64,000 nt of DNA from assembly GCF_009729415.1 (NCBI RefSeq), contig NZ_MPKW01000025.1, forward strand, positions 62,001-126,000, read 5' to 3'. The DNA is from Mycolicibacterium sp. CBMA 234 (GTDB lineage Bacteria > Actinomycetota > Actinomycetes > Mycobacteriales > Mycobacteriaceae). Of this stretch, positions 28,471 to 37,064 are shown one piece after another. A model generated the notes under the pieces. That model did no database searches and had not been told where the DNA came from. It saw only the letters and a list, made by a program, of their open reading frames with translations. The stretch's first letter is position 1. Each line of letters begins with the position of its first letter. The translations under genes were made by a program, and so were the position numbers.

Positions 28471-28545
28471 TGTAGGGTCTCACGGATCGTGGCACAATCT
28501 CACGGCTGATGGCGCATCGATGGCATTTGCGCCACTTTCGTGAGA
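28471..28545. repeat. Tn7-like transposon end with TnsB-site-like repeats
   Basis: The end begins TGTAGGG at 28471. Two direct 20-bp repeats follow head to tail, at 28478-28497 and 28498-28517, each starting TCTCACGG and containing TGGCRCA. A third copy lies in inverted orientation at 28526-28545 (TCTCACGAAAGTGGCGCAAA on the minus strand). Repeated transposase sites behind a 5'-TGT terminus are the usual end structure of Tn7-like elements. The five bases before the end (28466-28470, GCTTC) would be the target duplication. Confidence 0.7.
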
Positions 28546-28641
28546 CACGCGGGCGGTTCAATCCGTGGGCTCTCCTGATGGGCGTGTGACGATGGCATCG
28601 CCAACAGCAGTTTGATCCAGTTGCAGGATCGGGTGATTGTC

Positions 28642-29376
28642 ATGGGCCGTTTTGGAGACCAGGCATCGACTGCCTCAGTCTCATATCGAAGTTCTGCTGA
28701 CCTGATCGAGGTCACGCATGAGTGGTTAGCCGCCGGGGTTGATGGGCTTGCTGGCGCGGAACCGTGGCGGACGTTTCGGTGGTACCACGGGCAGAAGCAC
28801 TATTCGGGTGCGTACTGGTCGAGCACCGCGCGCGGTCACGTTATCTATGAATCGCGACTTGAGTTGTCGCGCTTAATCTTTGCTGATTTTGATCCTACGG
28901 TGCGCCACATTATTGCCCAACCGTTTCTGCTGCGGACAACGGTCGGCGGAAAGTCCTACAAACACATTCCGGACTATCTGTTGATCACTACCGCGGGCCC
29001 TGCGGTCGTTGATGTCAAACCTGCCCGCCGTCTCGCCGATCCGAAAGTGGCATTCACGTTCGAGTGGACTCGGGAACTCGTCGAAGCGCGCGGTTGGCGC
29101 TATGAGGTCGCTACCGAACCAGATTCGGTTGAGCTCGCCAATGTCCGCTTCCTGGCAGGATACCGTCGCGAATGGCTGTTTCCACCGTCGCTATTGGAGC
29201 AGATTCGGGACAAGGTGCTGGACACAGCGACGCTGGCCGAGGCGTTCCGGTGTTCGCCGGATAGACCGCTCCATCTTGTGAAAGCAGCGGTGCTGCATCT
29301 CCTTTGGAGACGGGAAGCGTTGATCGATATGACTCAGCCCATGAATGGGCGGACGGAATTGAGGAGGCCGGCATGA
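28642..29376 (+). CDS. TnsA-like transposon endonuclease
   Basis: 244 residues from the ATG at 28642 (upstream in-frame GTG 28633 and TTG 28612 are alternatives). TnsA has a restriction-endonuclease fold and cuts the non-transferred strand, allowing cut-and-paste movement. The catalytic pattern is present with family spacing: E70 in VIYESRLEL, D111 in HIPDYLL, and D124-x-K126 in VVDVKPA. In E. coli TnsA the equivalents are E63, D114 and K132. The stop overlaps the tnsB start by ATGA. Confidence 0.87.
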   Translation: MGRFGDQASTASVSYRSSADLIEVTHEWLAAGVDGLAGAEPWRTFRWYHGQKHYSGAYWSSTARGHVIYESRLELSRLIFADFDPTVRHIIAQPFLLRTTVGGKSYKHIPDYLLITTAGPAVVDVKPARRLADPKVAFTFEWTRELVEARGWRYEVATEPDSVELANVRFLAGYRREWLFPPSLLEQIRDKVLDTATLAEAFRCSPDRPLHLVKAAVLHLLWRREALIDMTQPMNGRTELRRPA

Positions 29377-31538
29377 CGTCTTCGGCGGCGGTACGGATTG
29401 GGGTGGGGACCCGTCTGGTGCATGACGGGGAGCTGGTGCAGATCGTTGAGACCCGTTCCGGCCAGACCGGTATGGACGTCACCGTGAAGAATACGTCCTC
29501 TCAGGTACTCATCCGGTCGAGTCTGCATGAGCTCTTGAAGTCGGAGAGCACTCGGCTGATCGCGGAACCCGAGGGGTCGTGCAGCAGCGACGATATCGAC
29601 GTCGCTGCCATGATTCTTGCTCAGCTGAGCGACGTTGAGCGTCAAGCCGTGGTTGAGCGTGCTGCACACATACGCGAGATTCTCACGGGATTCCGTTCGG
29701 GGAGTGAGGAATTCGCCGCTCCGGGGGAGCCCAGGCCGGAGTACCGAACCGACGCGCCTCTGTCGGAGCGTTACTCGAGTAAGGCACGCGAGCTTAGTGT
29801 GGGCAAGCGTACGGTGCAGCGGTGGGTTGCGCAGTTCCAGCAATATGGTGAAGCGGGTCTTGTCTCGGCGGGAGACAAAAAGGCGGCTGGCCTGGGTTCG
29901 AATGTGGATTCGCGCTGGGTGGACATCGCGATTGAAGTGATGGTCGAGCATGCGGATCAGTCGCGGCCGTCGCAAACCATGGTTATCAAGCGAACCAACG
30001 CCAGGACTGTGGCGCGGTTCGGAGAGGGGATCGTCGACATCCCTTCGCGGGCCACAGCTTTTCGTGTTCTCGCAGAGTTGGAGAAACGCTATCCGACGTT
30101 CCGGTTGAGCACTAAACGTAACCGCGATATCGCTGCCCGTCCCGATGGTGTGTACGGCAAGCTCCGGCCAACCAGACCGGGCGAGTACATGCTGATGGAC
30201 ACCACCCGGCTCGACGTGTTCGCCCTCGACCCGATCACGTTGCGGTGGGTGCAGGTGGAATTGACGATCGCGATGGATTGGTATACCCGCTGTATCACCG
30301 GAATTCGGCTGACTCCGGTGTCGACGAAATCGGTGGATGCTGCAGCGGTGCTGTATCAGGCGTATCGGCCGCGGCCGGCCGGCAAGAACTGGCCGCCGCA
30401 CGCGGTATGGCCCGAACACGGTGTCCCACGCTCGGTTCTGATTGACGTGGATGCCGTGGACGGGTCGTTCGTCGGTGCTGCGGGCCCGGCGATCGTGCCG
30501 GAGACCGTGGTGATCGATCACGGCAAGATTTTCGTGTCCGAGCATATGACGAGTGTCTGTCAGCGACTGGGGATTTCGATCCAGCCGGCACGGTTGCGGA
30601 CGGGCCGAGACAAAGGGCCGGTGGAGAGATTCTTCCGCACGATCCGCGAAGACCTGCTGCAAATCCTGCCGGGATACAAGGGTCCAGATATCCATTCGCG
30701 GGGGCTAGATCCCGAGTCGGAGGCGTTCTTCTATCTCGACGAGCTGGACGCGATCGTCCGCGACTGGGTCGCCATCGAGTATCACCACCGACCGCATGAC
30801 AGCCTGATTGATCCGCAGGTACCCGGGCTGCGAATGTCACCGGCGCAGATGTTCGAACATGGCCTGGCACGCGCCGGATACATCGAAGCACCCCGCGACC
30901 GCAACTTGGCGTACGAATTTCTCAAGACCGAATGGCGCACGATCCAGCACTACGGCGTCGAGTTCGACAATCGTGTCTACAACGGGCCAGCACTCAATGA
31001 ATACCGCAACATGACCAGCCCTTACACCGGAAAAGTCAAGGGCCGCTGGCCGATACACTACGACCCAGACGACGTCACCCGCGCGTACTTCCGCGATCCG
31101 AAGACCCGGGAATGGCATCCGCTGGTTTGGGGGCACGCTCCTACAATCGATGTGGCGTTCAGCGAGGACGCGCTGGAATTCGCCCGCAAACTTGCGGTCG
31201 ATAAGTACACCTACCCCAACGACACACTCGCTGTTGCTGACCTTTTTGAGCGCTGGAACCTGGGACTGGGTACCACGCTGGCCGAGCGCCGCATGGCGCT
31301 GCGCATGTCCCACGCTGCCAGGTTGATCGACGAAGCCGAGCCCGCCGATGAGGTCGCCGCCCTGCCCGCCGTCGCCCGGGTCTTGGCGATCAGCGCACCT
31401 CCCGGTGTAGGCGAGCAGCCCGAGGCCGCTCAGGACATCGATCCGGAGGCAGGTGATGACGACACCGACGACGAGGCTGTCGACGAATTCGACTGTGCCG
31501 ATGACAGTTTCTACGCCGATGCTCTGGAGGACGCATGA
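29373..31538 (+). CDS. TnsB-like DDE transposase (rve integrase core, Mu C-terminal type)
   Basis: 721 residues. Binds the ends and makes 3'-end cuts and strand transfer. The N-terminal half has helix-turn-helix regions (SKARELSVGKRTVQRWVAQFQQYG near 140-165). The catalytic triad is D276 (YMLMDTTRLD), D382 (VVIDHGKIF) and E418 (GPVERFFRT), giving the D35E spacing of integrase-family enzymes. A C-terminal beta-barrel region and an acidic tail (DPEAGDDDTDDEAVDEFD) follow; the tail may contact TnsA or TnsC. RBS GAGGAGG and start ATG 29373, coupled to tnsA. Confidence 0.93.
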   Translation: MTSSAAVRIGVGTRLVHDGELVQIVETRSGQTGMDVTVKNTSSQVLIRSSLHELLKSESTRLIAEPEGSCSSDDIDVAAMILAQLSDVERQAVVERAAHIREILTGFRSGSEEFAAPGEPRPEYRTDAPLSERYSSKARELSVGKRTVQRWVAQFQQYGEAGLVSAGDKKAAGLGSNVDSRWVDIAIEVMVEHADQSRPSQTMVIKRTNARTVARFGEGIVDIPSRATAFRVLAELEKRYPTFRLSTKRNRDIAARPDGVYGKLRPTRPGEYMLMDTTRLDVFALDPITLRWVQVELTIAMDWYTRCITGIRLTPVSTKSVDAAAVLYQAYRPRPAGKNWPPHAVWPEHGVPRSVLIDVDAVDGSFVGAAGPAIVPETVVIDHGKIFVSEHMTSVCQRLGISIQPARLRTGRDKGPVERFFRTIREDLLQILPGYKGPDIHSRGLDPESEAFFYLDELDAIVRDWVAIEYHHRPHDSLIDPQVPGLRMSPAQMFEHGLARAGYIEAPRDRNLAYEFLKTEWRTIQHYGVEFDNRVYNGPALNEYRNMTSPYTGKVKGRWPIHYDPDDVTRAYFRDPKTREWHPLVWGHAPTIDVAFSEDALEFARKLAVDKYTYPNDTLAVADLFERWNLGLGTTLAERRMALRMSHAARLIDEAEPADEVAALPAVARVLAISAPPGVGEQPEAAQDIDPEAGDDDTDDEAVDEFDCADDSFYADALEDA

Positions 31539-32659
31539 GCGCAAAGACAACGGCACGCCGTGATGCTGACGCCGGCCTGGACAATCTCACGCTTGCGCGC
31601 AAGGAGGGCTGGCAACGATTCGTCAACACCCCCGCGCGGATCACGCCAGAACCGTTGACCCGCAGCCAGCTTGAGCAGCTCGGGGAAGAGGCGTTCGACG
31701 ATTACAACCGGCAGCGCCGCGAGTGGCATGCGAACCTAGGGCCGATCAAGACCCCGCAATTGGCTGCGTTGCAGGAAGACTTGTGGGACATCATTGATAG
31801 CAACGCCCAAGACGGCGACAAAGCCAAGGGTGCGGTTGCGTTGGATGGCCCTGCTGGACTGGGCAAGACGACGTTGATACTCGATTTCGCCAAGAAGTAT
31901 CACCGCCGTGAAATCTGCGAATTGGGCGCCGAAACCACGGCAGGCAACGAACGCTGGCCAGTGTGCAGAGTGGGACTGACCGGCAATACAGGCATGGTCG
32001 AGTTCAATCGAGCGATGCTGGCCTTTTTCGCCCACCCTGGCCGAGGTCGAGGCAAGGCCGAGCAGTACGCCCATCGTGCACTGGACAATGTGCTCAGTTG
32101 TGAAACAAAAATTCTCATCGTCGACGACCTCCATTTCCTGCGGTGGCGCAATACCGTCGGCGTCGCAATCAGCAACCACTTCAAATACATCGCGAACGAG
32201 TTTCCTGTCACCATGTTCTTTGTCGGAGTGGGGCTAGAACAGCGTGGCCTTTTCGCCGAAGGCACCTCCTACGAGGACAGCGTGATGGCTCAGACCGGCA
32301 GGCGCACAACCAAACTTAATATCCATCCGTTCGAGATCAAGACGGATCAAGGTCGGCGAGAATGGCGCCACCTGCTTCTTGCACTGGAGCAGAGGGTGGT
32401 CCTAGCCGACAAGTACCCAGGGATGCTGGCAGACGACCTAGGGGAGTATCTATTTGCTCGCAGCACTGGACACATTGGATCACTGATGACGCTGATCAAC
32501 CGTGGCTGCCAGCGCGCTGTACGTACCGGCGCGGAAGTCCTGTCCCGCGAGTTGATGGACCTCGTCAAAAACGATGAGGCGTCGGAGAAAGCTCGCCAAG
32601 AGCTTCAGATGGCCTTCGAGACGGGAAAATTGACCAGCAAGCTGACGAAGGCCGGCTAG
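31535..32659 (+). CDS. TnsC-like AAA+ transposition regulator
   Basis: 374 residues. ATPase that links target selection (TniQ/TnsD) to the TnsAB transposase. Walker A GPAGLGKT at 105-112, Walker B ILIVDDLHFL near 193-202, and a sensor region with the conserved VTMFFVGVGL. The ATG overlaps the tnsB stop by ATGA. The first 70 residues are a charged N-terminal extension that may bind partners. Confidence 0.92.
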   Translation: MSAKTTARRDADAGLDNLTLARKEGWQRFVNTPARITPEPLTRSQLEQLGEEAFDDYNRQRREWHANLGPIKTPQLAALQEDLWDIIDSNAQDGDKAKGAVALDGPAGLGKTTLILDFAKKYHRREICELGAETTAGNERWPVCRVGLTGNTGMVEFNRAMLAFFAHPGRGRGKAEQYAHRALDNVLSCETKILIVDDLHFLRWRNTVGVAISNHFKYIANEFPVTMFFVGVGLEQRGLFAEGTSYEDSVMAQTGRRTTKLNIHPFEIKTDQGRREWRHLLLALEQRVVLADKYPGMLADDLGEYLFARSTGHIGSLMTLINRGCQRAVRTGAEVLSRELMDLVKNDEASEKARQELQMAFETGKLTSKLTKAG

Positions 32660-32713
32660 TGGGATGCGCGCTGTAATGCGGTGCTTAAAGACTGACGCTA
32701 ATCGCGGTCGTCG

Positions 32714-35353
32714 ATGACGAACGTGCGCACTCTTCCTATACGTGTCGCCCCGCTTCCGGGCGAAGCTATCGATTCTTGGCTGGAGGCGGTCGCCGCACGC
32801 TGCCACAGCGTGTGGTGCGACGTACTCGACGCCGTCGGCCTGGAGCGAGGCGGCGGCGGAGTCATTGTGAGCCCCTGGGTTCTGCAAACGCTACCCCACG
32901 AGACGATATCGATTTCCGATGCCAGCTGTGTGAAACCCTCTGTGGTGGAAGCGATGACGTTGTCGCATTACGCCGACCGCGCGCTGCGTATCAACACTGA
33001 GCGCCGGGCGATCAACAAAGCGTTTCCGTGGGGCCGGGCAAGCGCCTCTCGATATTGCCCACAGTGTTTGGCCGAGACGGGCGGGCGCTGGCAACTGAAA
33101 TGGCGGCTCGGTTGGTCGTTCGCTTGTCTCACGCACAACTGCTTGCTGGCCGATACATGTCCGTCGTGCCGAGAGCTTCAACGTCGACGCCCATTGAGCG
33201 TCGACATGATTCCTGTACCAGGCACATGCGCCGGCGCGGCGGCAGGCGCTGCAGGGCGCGCCGCGCCCCGCTGCGGAGCAGACCTCACCGCTACCGCCGT
33301 GACATCGTTTCCGGCGGAGCACGCCGTCATTGAAGGCCAACGCATTGTCTACGACATAATCGATTCTGGCGTAGGACAATTCGGAATCTACAAAGACAGC
33401 CCGCAACCGGTGCTCGGGGTCCTAAGCGACATCCGCGCGCTCGCCGGCCGAGTGCTGGCCTACGCCGACGACCAGGAACTTGCCGACCGTGTTGCACCGG
33501 ATCTGCTCGCGGCGTACCGGGCCGTGCCCATCGACTCAGTGAAACAGACGAATCCACGAGTCAAACCGGGACTTGCAGCACCCGCAACGGCACAGGCTAC
33601 GGCGGTGGGTGTCACCGCAGCGCTGACAACGTTGAACCAGCTTGACGTCACCTCAGCAGGCCGTTCGATGCGGTGGATGGTCGACAGTGGACGTAGTCGC
33701 GGACTCGATGTCAATCCGTCGACGATCGGTTGGGGGCGCAGCATCACACCGACGTTGACCGCAGTTCAGCTTGCGGCCCTTGATCATCAACTCCAACCTA
33801 GTCGCCAGCTGCGATATCGGACCGCGACGCCGTCACCGAGGCGCCCGCAGACTGATTCTGAATATTCGGACCAACTACTGCGCTCGGTTCCCACGATGTT
33901 CTGGCCGGCGTGGTCCCTGCATCTAGCGGTCCCGAACTGCGAACAGCGCGTGTACCGCTCGGCCCAATCGGCCGCCTTGCTGCTGGTCGGCACGAAGCTC
34001 ACGATCAGAGCAGCCGGGAGGTTGCTCGATGCTCCTGCCGGCGGGTCGGCGATATCCAGAGTGTTGGGTCTGATGCAAGACGGCGATTGGAACGCCACCT
34101 GCGCCGTATTAACCACGCTGGCAGACTATTTGGTAGAAACTGGCAGTCCCATCGACTATCAGCGTCGACGAAAACTGGATTACGCGGATCTGTTACCCGA
34201 TGACGTGTGGAAGCGAATATGCCGCGAAACCGCGACGCCGGGCAGAGGCACTGCACGAGCCAGGATTGTTCGGGGCTATCTCTTCGAACAGCTCAGCACT
34301 CTGCCCGCCAGCGCAGCGCCATTCACAGTTGATAGCTACGAATTCCGCTCCAAGACAGCGGATTTCCCTCGAAGTCTCACGCCGGAACTCCTCACGGCCC
34401 TCAACGAACACTGCATGATATTCCTGGCATCGAACGGTATCGGTGACGAACCACTCACCTGGCATCCACCCGCGACGATCATCGACAACCTGGTGCTACC
34501 GGGCGATGATCCACAGCGCGACCGCATTAACGACCTGCACCGATTAGTGCGGATCGAGGATGGCGCTCTCGGGGACGTCGCGAATGCGCTGAATACCACT
34601 CTCGATACGGTTCGATACCTGCTCGGCAGAACGCCCGCACCGGCGGACGACGCGCCTATCGGTGGCCCCGCCCGCCGTCGCTTCTCCTCATACCGGCGGG
34701 CCAGATCTGCACTGCCGCCGCACCGCTTCAGCGAGCTTTACGTCGAGCAGAAACATGGTCTGGGATATATCAGTGAGCTCGTTGGTGCTGACCGGAAGGC
34801 TGTCGCCCAACTGGCTGCCGAGTACGGCATAGCGCTGCGCCCGCACGGCAGACTGGCTCTAGTCGATCGCGATTGGCTGTACGAGCAATACGTCAAACGG
34901 GAGCGGCCGATGACCGATCTCGCGCGCGACTGCGACGTCGGCGTAACCACGATGACTCGTTGGGCTGTCTCCTACGGTATTCCGCTACGGACCCGCGGGC
35001 CGTCGCCCTCGTACCTACGGCGCACCGCCGCAGCTGCTGCCACGGGCGCACCGGAAGTTCTGCAACCAGCGTTCGTTACCCCCGGCGCGTGGGATCGCCT
35101 GTACCGTTTTGCTGACGCCGCTGGCTTTCAGACGCTTACCGAAGCTGCTGAATGCTTAGATTTGCCACAGTTTGTGCTCGTCCGCCAGATCAATCGGCTC
35201 GAACACGACTTCGGAACGAAACTGCTCAACCGCGCGTTGCGAGGCCAGCCGATGACGCTCACTCAGCACGGCGAGTGCGTCGTAAGAGCCGTGCGACAGT
35301 ACCGCAAGGATCACCCTGACGAAGACGACCAAACAGCCTCACAGGCGAGGTGA
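32714..35353 (+). CDS. Long TniQ/TnsD-type target selector with C-terminal LysR-like HTH
   Basis: 879 residues. The N-terminal TniQ domain starts LPIRVAPLPGEAIDSWLEAVAARCH and holds a zinc-binding set YCPQC…CLTHNCLLADTCPSC (about 112-155). Further HTH-like segments occur around 675-755 (YISELVGADRKAVAQLAAEYGI; MTDLARDCDVGVTTMTRWAVSYGI). The last 75 residues resemble a LysR-type winged helix (FQTLTEAAECLDLPQFVLVRQINRLEHDFGTKLLNRA). Long TnsD-like proteins recognise a fixed chromosomal site; the neighbouring dnaB 3' end is the candidate. Starts 54 bp after tnsC. Confidence 0.88.
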   Translation: MTNVRTLPIRVAPLPGEAIDSWLEAVAARCHSVWCDVLDAVGLERGGGGVIVSPWVLQTLPHETISISDASCVKPSVVEAMTLSHYADRALRINTERRAINKAFPWGRASASRYCPQCLAETGGRWQLKWRLGWSFACLTHNCLLADTCPSCRELQRRRPLSVDMIPVPGTCAGAAAGAAGRAAPRCGADLTATAVTSFPAEHAVIEGQRIVYDIIDSGVGQFGIYKDSPQPVLGVLSDIRALAGRVLAYADDQELADRVAPDLLAAYRAVPIDSVKQTNPRVKPGLAAPATAQATAVGVTAALTTLNQLDVTSAGRSMRWMVDSGRSRGLDVNPSTIGWGRSITPTLTAVQLAALDHQLQPSRQLRYRTATPSPRRPQTDSEYSDQLLRSVPTMFWPAWSLHLAVPNCEQRVYRSAQSAALLLVGTKLTIRAAGRLLDAPAGGSAISRVLGLMQDGDWNATCAVLTTLADYLVETGSPIDYQRRRKLDYADLLPDDVWKRICRETATPGRGTARARIVRGYLFEQLSTLPASAAPFTVDSYEFRSKTADFPRSLTPELLTALNEHCMIFLASNGIGDEPLTWHPPATIIDNLVLPGDDPQRDRINDLHRLVRIEDGALGDVANALNTTLDTVRYLLGRTPAPADDAPIGGPARRRFSSYRRARSALPPHRFSELYVEQKHGLGYISELVGADRKAVAQLAAEYGIALRPHGRLALVDRDWLYEQYVKRERPMTDLARDCDVGVTTMTRWAVSYGIPLRTRGPSPSYLRRTAAAAATGAPEVLQPAFVTPGAWDRLYRFADAAGFQTLTEAAECLDLPQFVLVRQINRLEHDFGTKLLNRALRGQPMTLTQHGECVVRAVRQYRKDHPDEDDQTASQAR

Positions 35354-35397
35354 CCTTGGTAGCCGCTGAAGAAACTGACGCCCACGCCTGGCCGTAG

Positions 35398-35655
35398 CTA
35401 GAGATCTTCAAGCAGGGTGCTGGGATGAACGTCGAGTGCATCCGCGATGTCGACGAGCCGTTCATAAAGCAGGCCGCGTTGGCCGCGTTCCACCTGGACA
35501 AGCATGTGCCGGGCTACGCCGGAGACCAGGGCGACCTGCTCCTGTGTGAGCCCTCGGTCGAGACGCAACGCACGGATGCGGGCTCCGACGGACGCCCGGG
35601 TCGCCTCCCATCGCACAGCACGCTCGGGGTCGTGGTTGCTGCGGCTTGTCGGCAC
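35398..35655 (-). CDS. XRE-family (HTH_3) transcriptional regulator
   Basis: 85 residues. One helix-turn-helix domain, residues 23-80 (RIRALRLDRGLTQEQVALVSGVARHMLVQVERGQRG…), ending with a short DVHPSTLLEDL tail. GTG start at 35655. Divergent from the next gene with a perfect 14-bp palindrome between them, so it probably controls both genes. Confidence 0.88.
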   Translation of the reverse strand: MPTSRSNHDPERAVRWEATRASVGARIRALRLDRGLTQEQVALVSGVARHMLVQVERGQRGLLYERLVDIADALDVHPSTLLEDL

Positions 35656-35691
35656 GCAGTCCAGTCAGACGATGGCAAAGCCGAAAGTCTG

Positions 35692-35705
35692 TACAACTAG
35701 TTGTA
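35692..35705. promoter_or_regulatory. Palindromic operator TACAACTAGTTGTA
   Basis: A perfect 14-bp palindrome lies 37 bp before the XRE start and 10 bp before the divergent gene's ATG at 35716. This is a placement typical of an XRE operator overlapping both promoters. Confidence 0.65.
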
Positions 35706-35715
35706 TATTGCTGCG

Positions 35716-36417
35716 ATGTCTGTGATGTCACACGGTCCCGGACCGTCCGAGTACGTATCCTGTACCGCCTTGGAGCTGCTCGATGAACTGCGCATCAAGA
35801 TGATGGAGTGTCGACTCGTGCTGCAGGCGTTGCCCGACGAAGCGGACCTAAATTTCGATGAGTTGGACCAGGACCTGCTGGCAGCGCAGGACGCGGCTCG
35901 CTTGGCATACGGTGCGGCGAGCCTGGTGCACGAGCGCGCCCAGCTAGCGACTCGTTGGGGAGCCGGTTGGTCACGGCCGAGGGCCATCTTTGCCCGGCAC
36001 TCTGCGGAGGTGCGCAACGGCGCCAACCGGGTCGCCCCGAAGCCCGCCTTGAGCGACCGCTTGGAACGATCGCTGTGGCAGTTGCCATTGCGAGATCGCG
36101 TCCAGGATGTCGTCGGCGACCGCCCGCGATGTGCGGCCAATGTGCGTGCGACAGGACTGCGGTGTACCGGATCGGTGATCTATCTGGGATCGGGAATCGT
36201 TGGTGCACAGTGCTATTCGCATGCCTCGCCCCATGAACGAGACCGTTACCGTGCCCGAAACGACTCGCTGGCCGCGGCCCAGTCTGATGCGTACGACAGA
36301 CTAACCGGGCGCCAGCGTGGGGCCGGGGAGCGTGTCAGCGTGCGGTGGCTCCAGCATCGTGAAGGCCAACGGCAATGGGTAAACGAAATTGGTGAGGCCA
36401 TCGGAACCGTGGGATAG
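35716..36417 (+). CDS. Hypothetical protein with Cys/His motif, divergent from XRE gene
   Basis: About 233 residues from the ATG at 35716 (an in-frame TTG at 35701 is possible). Not recognised. The N-terminal half is mainly helical (ALELLDELRIKMMECRLVLQAL). A putative metal site lies at about residues 140-170: RCAANVRATGLRCTGS…QCYSHASPHE, a spacing seen in small actinobacterial zinc-binding modules. The C-terminus is Arg/Gln-rich and charged. Probably controlled by the XRE protein through the operator at 35692-35705. Likely cargo of the adjacent element. Confidence 0.68.
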   Translation: MSVMSHGPGPSEYVSCTALELLDELRIKMMECRLVLQALPDEADLNFDELDQDLLAAQDAARLAYGAASLVHERAQLATRWGAGWSRPRAIFARHSAEVRNGANRVAPKPALSDRLERSLWQLPLRDRVQDVVGDRPRCAANVRATGLRCTGSVIYLGSGIVGAQCYSHASPHERDRYRARNDSLAAAQSDAYDRLTGRQRGAGERVSVRWLQHREGQRQWVNEIGEAIGTVG

Positions 36418-36484
36418 CGGTGGGCATGGCAGTCGCGGCCGTGAGCCACGTGGCGAGCATCTGCGCGGTCAGGGCGACGGCCTC

Positions 36485-36692
36485 TTCGAGGAACTGTCAC
36501 GAAAAGTATTGGTACGAAGGCTGTTCTATCCATGAACGACGCCTGGTGCACGAACTCCCCGAATTGAAATCTGCGCTCTCGGATATCCTAGAGCAGATAG
36601 CGGAGCGTCTTCAGCGCAAGCATCACCTGGCCACCTACCGTAGCGAGGGATTCCAGCAGGTGCCGCCGCACGTAGCCTCGGTTCCAATCCAG
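36485..36692 (-). pseudogene. Degenerate yrbE (MlaE-family permease) fragment
   Basis: On the minus strand, frame from 36689, the reading DWNRGYVRRHLLESLATVGG then Q-VMLALKTLRYLL, an in-frame TAG (36588-36590), then DIRERRFQFGEFVHQASFM and AFVPILFVTVP matches the N-terminal third of YrbE permeases. Compare WVRRYLQNHPIASLSTAGGQ and FVDIVKGRFQVREFLDQAAFM in the intact yrbEA at 45515. Both ends are lost. No start codon, RBS or partner genes remain. Confidence 0.75.
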
Positions 36693-36870
36693 AATGTCCC
36701 CGATGCCCGACTGCTGCCCCGGTGGCGCTCCAGAGACTGCGGCCAACGGATACCGCCTGCTCACGCATTTGGGTTGGTGGCGTTGATCGTTGCTAGCGTG
36801 TCGATGGCAATCGCTAATGGCCAGCGCGCGTTAGCAATTCCTCAGTTGCGTTTGCTATGACTACTCAACC

Positions 36871-37044
36871 TCATCGCTCCTGCCACTCGGAATGGTGAAC
36901 GGCGCATCCCTCCGAGGCGCCCAAGCACACCTCGCATTCCTCGCCGTCCACCATTCCCTCACCCCGGCATTCCTCGCACGGCACAATTTCGCGCGAGCAT
37001 TTCACGCACAGCCGCCGCGCCGGTGCCTCGTCGATTGATGCCAT
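36871..37044 (-). CDS. Small cysteine-rich (DnaJ-type zinc finger-like) protein
   Basis: 57 residues with four CxxC pairs (CVKC, CEEC, ECEVC, plus a final CAVHH), resembling half of a DnaJ zinc-finger (CEECRGEGMVDGEECEVCLG). Likely a zinc-binding protein of unknown role. The start at 37044 has GGGAAGG 9 nt upstream; the ATG at 37053 is too close to that site. It lies 20 bp after the TetR stop on the same strand, so probably cotranscribed. Confidence 0.72.
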   Translation of the reverse strand: MASIDEAPARRLCVKCSREIVPCEECRGEGMVDGEECEVCLGASEGCAVHHSEWQER

Positions 37045-37064
37045 CAATTGCATCCTTCCCGTTC

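Larger units (their letters stand above)
28471..35353 (+). mobile_element. Tn7-like element, transposition module (TnsABC + TniQ); distal end not seen
   Basis: Four same-strand genes (tnsA, tnsB, tnsC, tniQ) follow the terminal repeats, the first three coupled by ATGA overlaps. The module inserts 11 bp after the dnaB stop without disturbing dnaB. Base composition is visibly lower in GC and codon choice less biased than in the backbone. In such elements cargo lies on the side away from the transposase-proximal end, so genes right of 35.35 kb may be cargo. I could not find an inverted copy of the terminal repeats up to 64,000, so the right boundary given is only the end of tniQ. Confidence 0.85.

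Noticed and set aside
29334-30695. 453-codon minus-strand frame opposite tnsB
   Set aside because: Composition (His/Arg-rich) and lack of RBS mark it as a shadow; tnsB has clear catalytic motifs on the other strand.
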